Shown one piece after another: positions 13,601-25,600 of a stretch of 64,000 bases of DNA. Below the pieces are notes generated by a model that was given only the letters and a program-made list of their open reading frames with translations, searched no databases and was not told the DNA's origin. Numbering within the stretch: position 1 is the stretch's first letter; each line of letters starts with the position of its first letter. The translations under genes were made by a program, and so were the position numbers. The stretch lies in NCBI GenBank assembly GCA_963281155.1, contig CAUJLY010000006.1:5022001-5086000 (forward strand), read 5' to 3'. This DNA comes from Rhabditophanes sp. KR3021. Its lineage: Eukaryota; Nematoda; Chromadorea; Rhabditida; Alloionematidae.

Positions 13601-16600
13601 CAAACAAGAATCTGGAGCTGCAGTAGACAATATATTGCATATCGAAAGTAGTTCAAATAGTACTGTTTTGCAATCTGTACCTTCAAGAATTTCTATTGAA
13701 AAAGTAGACTCAATTTCAAGTGAATCAGTACATTCATCCATTACTTCTGGTGCAGACGAGTCATTTGATAATAGCTTTGAAGAATCATTATCATCAAACA
13801 TTCAAAGATATTACGAGAATCCTAATATTGCTGATAATGCAGCTACAAATACTTATAATTGTAGCTTGACTGAAGAAGAATTGGCGCATATTGAACATGT
13901 TAAAGAAATGGCAAACCAATCAGCAATTGCATCAGGATCAAAAATACCAGAATACTTTAGAAGCTTAAGTATTGGTAATACACCTAGTTTAATAGATCAA
14001 GTGTTTAATCACGAAAGTACAAATATGGAACCAAACGTACAAATAAAACAACTTCCATTTGAAGCGGACACCATTAAAACCTTATCATCAACAACTTATC
14101 CAACTTTTATTCCAGTTGAAATAGGTTTAGCAGATGAAGTTGTAAGAGTTGAGTATGCTTACATCAATCAAGATTCTTTATTAAGCTTAAATCAGCCACA
14201 AATGAGGAGCGAAGAACATCATGAAATATCAGTAATTCATGAAGAATCTTCAATGGTACTTGCAAACGATATTACAATCAAAGCACAAACGCTTGATATA
14301 TTTTGTCTTCCATCATCTTCGAATGAATCAAAGTATAATCATGGGGATGTTTGTTATACCAAAGATTCTCCAATTTTAGATATAGTTGACGATGAGATAG
14401 AAATAGCTGAATCGGAGATGACAAAAGAAGAACTGGCTGCCATTTTAGAAGAGCAGAATAGATTTGCACAACCAGTTGTTAATTCTGCAAAACCTTCATT
14501 TTATAACACAAAATTAGTTGGTTTTGACATCATGGAAAAAATTGATGAAATAGCTGAAAGAGAAGAAGAAAAGGCTGCCACAGATTGTCTCTACAGCTTA
14601 CCATCTATTTATGAAGTAAATTCAAAGCGTGCCGAATTTTTCCAAATGAAGGAATATGAAAAACCTTTGATAGTTCAAGAATCACATTCTATTGACATGT
14701 TAGAAGAAGAAAATCCTTTGCTGCAAAATAAATTAGACTCTAATAACGATCTTGACATATTAGGTATCGAATCAGATATAAATTTTCCAATAAGTGAAAC
14801 TAAATTTTTAGATGCCCAATCTGTAGCAAGTGAATTAAATCAATCTGATAAATTTTCGACCACATTTGGCGCTGGTGATAAAAAAACTTCCCTTAATGAA
14901 AGTCTTGATGGTCTTAATGAAGAAACAGATTTAAAATCTACTACTGAAAGAGATGGTTTAACATCCGAAGAATTAGATCATATTGAATTCGTTACAAGTA
15001 TGGCAGAAAAGCCTGCGGAAGGATCTATTGACTTAGTTATTAAAGAGGATAATATGATTTCAAAGAAACAATTAAGTTATGACGACATTTCCACTCACTC
15101 CTCAGCAACTTCAGGCGCCGATAAGCAGAATTCTTCATTTGAAAAAAGTTTTGACGATTTAAACTCAATTGAAATGTCATTCTATACAAAACATAATTCA
15201 ATTGATGAAAAAAATGTTCAAGAATTTGATAAAAATGTAAGTATTTTAAAGCTAGAAATTGCTATTATTTATTTCGCTTTATAGATTTTCTTCTGAAGTA
15301 AAGCAAACATCCGATTCTGAATTTACCGAAGAGGAATTACAGCATATGCTTTATATTCAACAAATGGCAAATGAAATGGATCAAGGAGTACCTATCCCTG
15401 CTCAATTCCAATCAAAAACTTCACATGAAGTACCAGTAGTTATAACAAAGGAGTTATTTTTCACTGAAGAAGAATTGGCTCATATGAACTACATTAGAAA
15501 AATGGCAGAGGAAATAGACCAAGGAACTGATGTTCCAACTCAATTTTTAGCAAAAGCTATTAGTTTTGAAAAGGAACCAGCTTTCGATCATTGGAAAAAT
15601 AAAATTGGTGACGATTTAACAGTAATCCAAGATTCAATACCGTCATTTACAGAACAAGAGTTGCCGTTTTCTTTCACTAAAACAGTAGAAGAAGCTGATG
15701 CTATTTTAAATGCTGAAATTGATAATGAATCTGTACATTCCTCTACAACCTCAGGTGCTGATAATCATAATTCATCATTTGAAAGAAGTTTTGGTGATTC
15801 ACATGATACAATTGAACCGCATCAAAGCACTAATTCCCTAATTTCCGAGTCTCCACTTCAGAAACTAGTCGAACCAATGTTTTCCGAAGAAGAATTAGCT
15901 CATATAGCATATATTACTAAAATGGCAGAAGAATCAGAATCAGGGGTAAATATGCCCTTGCAATTTCAGGCTTCAAGAATTAGCCTTGAAAACGAAGAGG
16001 CTTGTGTAGATGAAAGAATAAATCAACTTGAGTTGAATGCGGAACACATTAAATCATCAACAGCAGATTCAATGTTCCCTGATTTAACTGAGGATGAAAT
16101 AGCACATATAAATTACATAACAAAAATGGGAGAAGAATGCGTATCAGGGTCTCGGATTCCGGAATATTTTATAGCTAAAGTTGCTGTTTTAGACAAACAA
16201 ACAACGGTTGAAGATTATGATGCAATTGATAATGAATTAAATAGTTCATCGAATACGTCTGGAGCAAACACCAAAAGTGTGTCATTTTCAAGTAGTTCTG
16301 AATACATTGGAGTATCACAAAATCAAACACAAGCTTTGGTAGCAAATAATGATCCTGATTTAATATTTGTTGAAAACGAAATATCCTATTCTGCAGATTT
16401 CATTAATCCAGTTCAAGCGTATTTTGTTTATCTGGCAATTCCAATGATCTTCAGTGGCTATCCCGTTAGATATGACATACATGAAGCATACTGCTCAGTG
16501 GAAATAGAACAGAAGTCCGAATCATTAAACGCTGACATTAACATGTTGGACCAACTTGAACAGACTTTAAGAAACTTTGGAATTGAAGAAAAAATGCTTG

Positions 16601-19600
16601 CTAAAGATATTGAAAAACAATCAGATAAACTAGACATTGATGTCGAAATTTCTTTACCAGTCGTTACATATCCTATCGTTTACAATATTGAAGATGTAAC
16701 AATTGAAAAAACCTTTTGCAAAATACATGAACAAAATGAAATTAAGGAATCACTTTTTTATAAGTTACAGGAACAATCCAATCACTTAAATTTGCATATC
16801 GAAGATACAACAATTGACAGATATCTTTTCAAAATGTCTGAACAAAGCGAAATTAAAGAATTCATTGGCCATAACTTACACGAACAATCTAATGATTTAA
16901 ATTTGCATATTGAAGAAACAACAATAGACAGATATCTTTTTAAAATGTCGGAACGAAGTGAAATTAGAAAGTCCATTGACCATAACTTACACGAACAATC
17001 TAATGATTTAAATTTACATATTGAAGAAACAACAATTGACACATCTCTTTATAAAATGAATCAACAAAATGAAATTATGGAGTCTTTTGCTCATAACATA
17101 AAAGAACAAGCAAATAATTTAAATTTACAAATTGTAAATATGAATACTGATTATTGCTTAAAACATTTACCACAAAATCATCACATTGAACATACAGTTT
17201 CAATTGATTCAGAAATCTATTTGCCATCAATGAACTTGAGAATAGAAAATTCAGTTTGCCATGAATATTTTTCTAAAACACCAGACTTAAGTCTTGCACA
17301 TACTTTCATTCCATTGAACAATTTAATTGAAAGTAATCCCATAAATTTGGTTATAGAAAATACATCATGTGATCGAAGGATGGCTAGAATTGAAGAAAAT
17401 CAACTAATAACTAAAGTAATTCCAATGAATAATGAAGTTATTGCAAACTACATTGATTTAAGTGTAGAAAGGTCAGTTGTTTACTCGGATTTCAATAAAA
17501 ACCAAGAACGTCAACAAATTAGTATTTCCCTTCCACTGCAAAATGGTATAGTTGCAGAACCTTTGAACTTAATTACAGAAGAAGTAAATTTAAATGAATA
17601 CATTCAAAAAGACTTTATCCCCTTTAGTGTGGATATTTTAATACCTATAGGGAATGAATCTCAAATTTTGGATTTGAACTTTTCCCAAAATTACGTTCCG
17701 AAAATACTTTGTAGGGAGGAAAATTCAAAAAGTTCATCACTTACTTCTGGAGCGGAAGAAAAGAATTCGTCTTGGGAAAGCAATTCTGAAGGTTCACATA
17801 TCATTGACTTATCATTGCATTCCAAGGAATTGTCCCTATTGGAATCCGATAAAGAACCTGATTATGAATCTAAAACCCCATTTGACCTTCAAATTAAAAA
17901 TGTTTCAGCGGAAAACAATTTTTCCGAACACTCTTCTACTACTTCGTGTGCCGATGAGAATGTTTCATCATTTGATAAAAGCTTTGACGATTCACTTACT
18001 GGTGAATCCTTGGTGTGTTATCCAACAGAACCTCCCGTCAAAGATTATCAAAATGAATATAATTTAACGGAAGAGGAACTTTCTCATATTGAAAATGTTA
18101 AAGAAATGGCAAAACAGTCAGGTTCAGATTCGAAAATACCAGAATATTTCAGAGCTCTTGCGTTTAGTGTAGAAAATGATACTCCTAATATTTTTTCAAA
18201 CGAATTAAAATTGAATATTACTTCCACACTGTCTCAAAAAAATTTAAGCTTCGTGTTAACTGAAGAAGAATTAGCACATATCGAAATGGTTAGAAAAATG
18301 GCAGAAGGTATTGACAATAAAACAATAATGCCTTATGAACTTCAAACGACTTACTATATAAAAGAAGACATTAAAATGGAAATAGCTAATGACGAAATAG
18401 AACACTTTGATCATCCCATTGATATGGTTAAAGAACCTTCCTTGGACTTCGATGATCACAATAAAAGTTTGGCAAATAGTGAAAATATAGGAAGCGAAAA
18501 TGAACATTCTTCTGCGACATCAGGTGCCGATGAACAAGAATTATTCTTCGAACGTAGTTTTGACGATTCATATGCTAATGATGTTCCATTTTATACAAAT
18601 CATTTGCCAATTTTAGAATCAACAATTACTAAAGAACTTTCCTTTACTGAAGAAGAATTGGCTCACATGGCTTACATTCAGCAAATGGCTAGTGAGTTGG
18701 AACGAGGAGTTAATTTGCCACAAGAATTCCAATCGAAAGAATCTCCAGTTATTCAAAAAACAAGTATTCTGAAGGAACCGTCTTTTACCGAAGAAGAATT
18801 GGCTCACATGGCTTACATTCAGCAAATGGCTAGTGAGTTGGAACGAGGAGTTAATTTGCCACAAGAATTCCAATCGAAAGAATCTCCAGTTATTCAAAAA
18901 ACAAGTATGCTGAAGGAACCGTCATTTACTGAAGAAGAATTGGCTCACATGGCTTACATCCAGCAAATGGCTAGTGAATTGGAACGAGGAGTTAATTTGC
19001 CGTCGGAATTTGAGGCCAAGACAACACTGACAACGGTAGCACCTCGTTTAATCAAAGAGCCATCTTTTACAGCGGATGAATTAGCCCATTTGGCCTACAT
19101 TAAGCAAGCTGCGGAACGAATTGACCAAGGAAGTACATTACCAATGGAATTCCATTCGAAACAATCGCCGCAAATTCAAAGAAGTTATTTATCCAAGGAA
19201 CCATCATTTACAGCAGAAGAATTGGCGCATATGGCTTATATTAAACAAATTGCTGATGAAATGGACCAAGGAAACATAATACCTGACAATTTTCAAGCTA
19301 AGCATGGTAGTTATGAAAGAAGTCATTCAATTAATGATGAATCTGATCATACATCAGCTACTTCTGAAGCGGATAACGACAATTCATTTGAAAAAAGTTT
19401 TGATAATGAGGATATTATACCACCAATTTACGATAGAGAATCGCCTATTTCTGAATTTACATTTGCAAGTAACACCGAATGTGTATTTGTAAACGAAGAA
19501 ATATTTAATAGCAAACATTTTCACAGTAATTCTCAGGAGTCAGCTGTGCGTTTTGTTAATTCAGAAAAAATTGAAAGTGTTGCTGTAAATTATAATGTTG

Positions 19601-22600
19601 AAGAGGCAATTAAAAATGAAATGTTTGCAAAAGAACAAGAAGAACTGTCCACACACTGCTCACTTCCCATACCACCTGAAACAACTTATGTATATTTTGA
19701 TAGAGAACAAAGTATTGAAGTGGCTTCTGAACATTCCTCTGCTACATCAGGAGCAGATGAGCAAAATTCATTTTATGAGAGTAGTTTTGATGAATCATTT
19801 GCTTTGACTGGGCCTTCATTTTATTCAAAGGAGTCTCCTATTTTGGAATCACCAATGATCAAGGAACCTATATTTACAGAAGAAGAATTAGCTCATATTG
19901 CTTTTATAGAGCAAAAGGCATTGGAAATGGACTCAAATGTTGCATTAGGATCTTCAGTTAATCAAAAGGAAATCAGCACTAATTTGGGATCACTAATTAA
20001 TGATAAAAAAGTGCCTGATAAGCAATTTGCAGAATCAGCCGTTACAGGCGATGAATTAGCTCATATCGAATATATTAGGCAGATGGCGGAGAAAATGAAT
20101 GAAGGGTTAAGTTTACCAACTGAGTTTATGTCTAAGGTCTCTTCTGATATCCAGCAAGTAATGCCTATTAAGAAAGAACCGTCTCTCACTGCTGAAGAAC
20201 TTGTACATATTAAATATACTAAGCAAATGGCAGAAGAGATGGAATCCAATTTTATTGTTCCACATCAATCCCAAGCAACAAATATTGTTATTGATAAAAA
20301 TATTTTAATGCAAAGTGAATCAGATGATTCTGAAGCTACATCTGGCGCAGACGAGCAAAATTCTTCGTTTGATAATGATGATTCATATGCCGTAGAAGCT
20401 CCATTCTGTTCAAGCAAATCTCCAGCTGGTGGAAGCGATTTAACAAAAGAAGACATTGCTTATGTTTCCAGAATGGCCGAACAGATGGGTCAACCTGTTG
20501 TAACGCCAGAGAATATCACTGAAAGTCAAGAAAGCATTGAAAACGGGAATTCCTCTTCCACTTCTGGAGCAGATATTTTAGATTCTTCATTTGAAAAAAG
20601 TTTCGACGATTCGTATAGCGGCCCACTTCATGACAATTATCTTCCGCCTATTTTGAAAACATTTGTAGAAAATTCATCCCTAACAGACAGTGGATTAACT
20701 CAAGAAGAATTAGATCATATTGAATATGTCAGAAAGATGGCAGAAAATTCTGCGTCTGGCATATCTATACCGGATTATTTCATATCCAAGAGTGCTACTC
20801 TAGAAAAAAGAGTTAGTTTTGATGATAAAATTCATGAGTACCGTAAAGTTCCTCAAACAATTGCATCAAATACACCACATACGATAAACCCTCAAGCAGT
20901 AAAGTCAGCTTCGGATAACCTTGATTCTATAATTTTAAGAAATGAAATTTTGAACAAAACAATTCATAGTCCGATACAATTTTCAAACAACAAAAGAAGT
21001 GTTTCAGTTTCGGGAATCCGACGTTTTACAAAACCAACTCTTGATAATCGCTGTAATTTAAGTGGATCGAAATCCTTAGCTAGTAGAACAAATAGCTTTG
21101 AATTAGCTGAACATAGGAGTTATAATTATCAATATACAGACCTGACAAACATTAATTTCTTAGTTAGATTAAACTTTTATGCCCAAAGAGTTACTGGCGA
21201 AATTGCTGATCTTGCGGCTAATGACCTTTTAACTATCATCCGTAATTGTGATAATCCTAGGTTTAGATATTATGAAGATATTGAAATTCCCACTTTGCAT
21301 GAACATTTTGTAGATTCTGTTGAATCTAGTGATGATGAACAGGAAATACATCAATTGGTCAAAAATACAGCCATTATTGGAGAACCAATTCTAAAATCAG
21401 AAAAGCAGCCGTTCTCCTCAAATGTATTTGCTTTGTTTAATAGCACTAAGAGTTTTTTGAAATTATCTGATGATTTATCGTCAACACCAAAAATTAGTCA
21501 ACAATCTTCAAGAAACAACTCACCAGACGTTTTGCATAGGTATCGTTTGCCACAATCTAGAAAAAATTCCGGTTTCCTAGATTTGGTTAGAAGATCATCA
21601 AATGCTTCTGGAACACCTGAACCTCCTATTACTTTGCCCGATCATGCATTACAGGGATTAACTAGTCAAGAACTAGAACATATTAATACAGTTTTAAGAC
21701 AAGCTAATTCATCGAGATCACCACGATCTTCAATACATCAAGATTACATAAATTTAAGTAAATTGGACCAATCGCAATTAGTAAATGATTATCTAATGGA
21801 ACAAATATTCAATATTCAATATTCGTCTTATGAAAAAGTACCTTCACCAAGAATATTCGATTCTCAATTACATAATCCCATCCATCAACCAGAAGATACA
21901 ACTCCAGAAAACGTTGAATCTGAGTCTGCATTTGACGATTCTTATTATTCTTACCAGAACAAATCACATAATCAAAAAAGGGTGTCTTTAGTAAATGTTC
22001 AAATGCCCAAAGATTTTGAAACAAAAACTTTGTCAAAAACTCAATCTTATTCCTCTGAAAGTAAAAGGGTTAGCATCGAATCTGTTGAAGGAATGAATAC
22101 ATTCTATGGGATTATTTCTAACCAAAAAGCTGGCAACCAATTGACTGAGCAAGAATTAGAGCATATCAGAAAAATTGAACAAATGGCCGAAATGGATGTT
22201 GTGGGAATCAATGCATTTTATAACACAGCTCATGCAGATGAATTTAACAGTACAGTTTTGTTTAATGATCATACTACATTTGATGAGCCTCCAAAACAAA
22301 TGAATACTGCCGCCACACAGCCTACCGAATATATATTAACTCAAGAAGAGTTAGATCATATTATGAAAATGGAACAATTAGCCGAACAAGAATCATCATC
22401 TTATTATAATGCACCTAAACTTGTTGAAATTACTCCTGTTAAAAATGATGTTGTACCCAAATTAACTCAAGCTGAAATTGATCATATAAAACTGATAGAA
22501 GCAAAGGCAGCATCATATATGCCTTCTAATTTTAGTGAAATGGTACACACTGAAGAACAATTGACAGACGAAGAATTAGAACATATTCGTAGAATTGAAG

Positions 22601-25600
22601 AAATGGCTAACATGTCAGATATTGTTCAACAAATTCAATACGTTACAGATGAATCGGATGCACATGAATCATTCACTAGTTCGAAAGATACAGAAGATGC
22701 TGATGAAGTTTTATCTGATGAAGAGATTAATCATTTGGCTGAAATGCGAGAAATCGCATTAGCTCAAGATTATGAGCGGGAACAATATGGAAATCAAATG
22801 CAACCTACTTATTACGAAGAGCCTGAAAAAGATTACGAGTTGAGTACGGAGGAGTTAGAACATATAAAGCGTATTCAAGATATGGCTTCAAATGATGAAA
22901 TGTTTACTCAGCAAGTGATTTCTAATGGTACTGGAAGGAAATTACCCAAAACCCCAAGCTTGACAAAAGAAGAATTAGAACATATACGTATGATTACTGA
23001 AGCAGCTGAAATCGAATTGAAAGTAAGTCAAATAGGTCATAATCAATCTACAGCTAAAAGAAGTCTCCCAAAGACACCCAAATTTGAATCGCAGCAAATG
23101 AATAGCATCCATAATATTTATGATATGGCAATTCATAATGAATATGATGATACGAATGATTACAGAAATGAATTTGGAGGTATTTTATAAATTTGTTTTA
23201 TTTATTTACTATTATTTAGGTACAAATGAATTGACTTTTGAAGAACTTCAAATTATTGAAAGAGTCCAAAAAATGGCTGAGCAAGATGAACGAATGACAT
23301 ATGTTAATCCTGCAGTTCCGTATTTAATAAAGGAGTCACTTTCACCAGAATATATTGCCTCTGATTATGACGACAATAATCAAACGTATTCGTCTCCGGA
23401 ACTTCCACAAAGAGTCGCCATACAAGAATCATATATTTGTGATAAAAATCAAATTTCAAATGCGTACAATTCAAGTTCATCCTTTTCCAACTATGATAAT
23501 GGTTCTGATATAAATGGTGCAACTTATCAAAGTCCTCTAGATCAGATGTTAGCTGATACATTTTCAAGACAAAGTGTTAATAAAGAAGAAAGTGTTGATA
23601 CTGGTTTAATATCGGATATTTCAACATCACCAACAAATTACCAATTATATGATGATGATAAATGTGATTCAGAGGGATTTTACAAGCAACAAATGAATTA
23701 CATACGTCGTAGTCATCTTAAAAAATCACATAGTTTAGTTGAAAAGAGAGATCATTTATCTAAAAGGATATTTCATAGAAGTTCTTTTGACGAGTCTTTT
23801 GCTCAAAATATCAACTCCTACTCCGAAAACATCCATAAACCCCAAACATCAACTTTTAATTTGAGCCAAGAAAGTTCAAAAGAAAGTAATTTACAGAAGA
23901 TGCCAGCAGTTAGCGGGAACTATTTAAAAGATACGCCATACATGGATAATATAAATGACCGTCGTAACGTTACTATTTGCAGTTATACCACGGACATGGA
24001 CAAACTTATTCCAAATAAGCAAGCGTCTTTGCATAGGCATGCCATTATTAAAACTGAAAAGCCCGCTTTAGAGCCTATAGTAACGGAACATGAAGAAGTA
24101 GCGTATATGGGTAGTGAAAAAATCGATTTAAATAAAAGTAGTTCTAACGAAAGACCAAATGTGACATTTCCAGGGCCGGTAAATAAGACAACGTCAAGTG
24201 AGCAAACATATGCATTACATCAAGACAAGGCAGAGGCAATAATGGCTGGGCAAAGCAAAAAGAGTGATGATGGACATGGTGCGGATGCTGCGAGCTACGA
24301 AAACGATTCAACTATAGACAGCAGCCTTTTAAAGGATTTGAGTGCTACCACCAATTACTTTCAAGCAAGCCAATTCTCTCAACCCAACTGGCAAGACGGT
24401 TCAGACCTATTCCAAAAAAGTGTATTTACTATTTTACCACCAAATTCTTCTATCAACGTCCAACACTTTATTTATCCTCCCGACAGTAGAGAAAAAAATA
24501 GTGAATTGTCTTGTATTGATGGCAGTGAAGAATTGAGATACCAGTCAACGCACCAAATAACTCATCCCAATTCTTCATACGATCAATTAGATATCAATAG
24601 ACAAAGGTCGGGTACTGATTATATTTATTCACAAACCTTTCATAACAATACCTCACACCAAAACGAACAACAAGATTCATTATACGGTCAACAAGGACTA
24701 TCACTATCAAATCTGGCACAACACGAGCCAGCTTATTATAATACGTCTTCTTTATTAAGTATTGCAAATGGTGAGTTTATTTTTCTGTACTTTTGTGTTT
24801 AGATAGCTTATACTCCGAATGCTTAGTTAAATATTTTTAATTATTCATGCATAAATGAAGTATATACACATGTAGATATACTTTAGTTGGCATTTAGATA
24901 TCTATTTTTATGTTTCTTTTTTACTTACGCAATATTTTTGCTCATATTATCTATTTCAGAATTATCTGATATATCGCAAACTAGTACTGTCAATACGTCT
25001 AATGAAGTTTTAATACAATCCAGTCAAATTTCGTCCTCTAATTATATATCAAATACTTTGCCTGACAACAAAGAGGCAATGTTCAAGTCTTCTGGAAGTG
25101 GTGGAGGTTTCTCGCCCTTTGGAAGCCTTGGAAAACTAGCTAATGCTGCAATTAATAGTGCGCAAAAAGCAGGAGAACAGATAAGTGCCGTTGCTACAAG
25201 TGCCGTCATTGGGCATGGTGTCAGTGTCGACAACCTAGCTTCTCAACAAACTAACCAGGTTTGTTGTCTTATATATTTATTTACCAAAGATTATTTGATA
25301 TACTATTTTATTTAAAAAACGGGCAAAATATGTACATACTCATATCATTTACCATTTTTAAATATTTATACAATATTTTACTTTGGCAAAAAATCCCTTC
25401 CGTCTAACTTTAAAATTCATTTTTTAGAATAACCAAACTAATGCCTTTTCAAAACTAACTAATCGCTCTCAAAGTGCTTTAAATATTTCAAGTAACGAAA
25501 GTCGCCAAAGAAGCACACAAGTAGTGCCTTCTCCAATTGAATTGCCACCGGGATTGGAAGACTTGTCTAATGAGGAAAGACAGCAAATTTTAGCTGTATT

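Larger units (their letters stand above)
7400..20640 (+). repeat. About 28 copies of a TSGAD serine/acidic motif
   Basis: A second motif, typified by SSATSGADEQNSSFDKSFDD, alternates with the helix motif. The invariant part is S-S-x-T-S-G-A-D, followed by S-[SF]-[FY]-[ED]-x-S-[FI]-x-[DE]. It is often followed 10-15 residues later by F-Y-x-K-x-S-P-I-L-E-S. Degenerate copies read TSAAD, TASAD, TSGAN, TSGAE, TSCAD and TFGAG. The motif is Ser/Thr/acidic and probably disordered, with many potential casein-kinase-like or proline-directed phosphosites. The usual order is TSGAD block, SPILES block, helix block, P-x-x-F-x-x-K, then the next TSGAD block. Confidence 0.85.
7555..23280 (+). repeat. About 40 copies of an LTEEELAHIEYI helix motif
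   Basis: Across exons 5-7 of the giant gene a degenerate motif of about 20 residues recurs roughly every 40-250 residues. Its core is [LF]T-x-E-E-L-A-H-I-x-Y-I-x-x-M-A-E-x. In the first two thirds it is followed, about 8-12 residues later, by P-x-x-F-x-[SA]-K. In the last third (about 22140-23280) copies are closer together and change to E-H-I-R-x-I-E-x-M-A. Outlying relatives occur near the N-terminus (LDADQQSHIKLVLEKA, about 4860-4910), at 25553-25620 (LSNEERQQILAVLMQAE) and weakly at about 28020. The spacing of hydrophobic positions predicts an amphipathic helix. Copies differ enough to be old, except those at 18637-19010. Confidence 0.85.

Noticed and set aside
5250..23567. Many minus-strand frames of 60-90 codons opposite the giant gene
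   Set aside because: They are shadows of the repetitive, stop-poor coding strand; similar antisense frames recur wherever the same repeat recurs.
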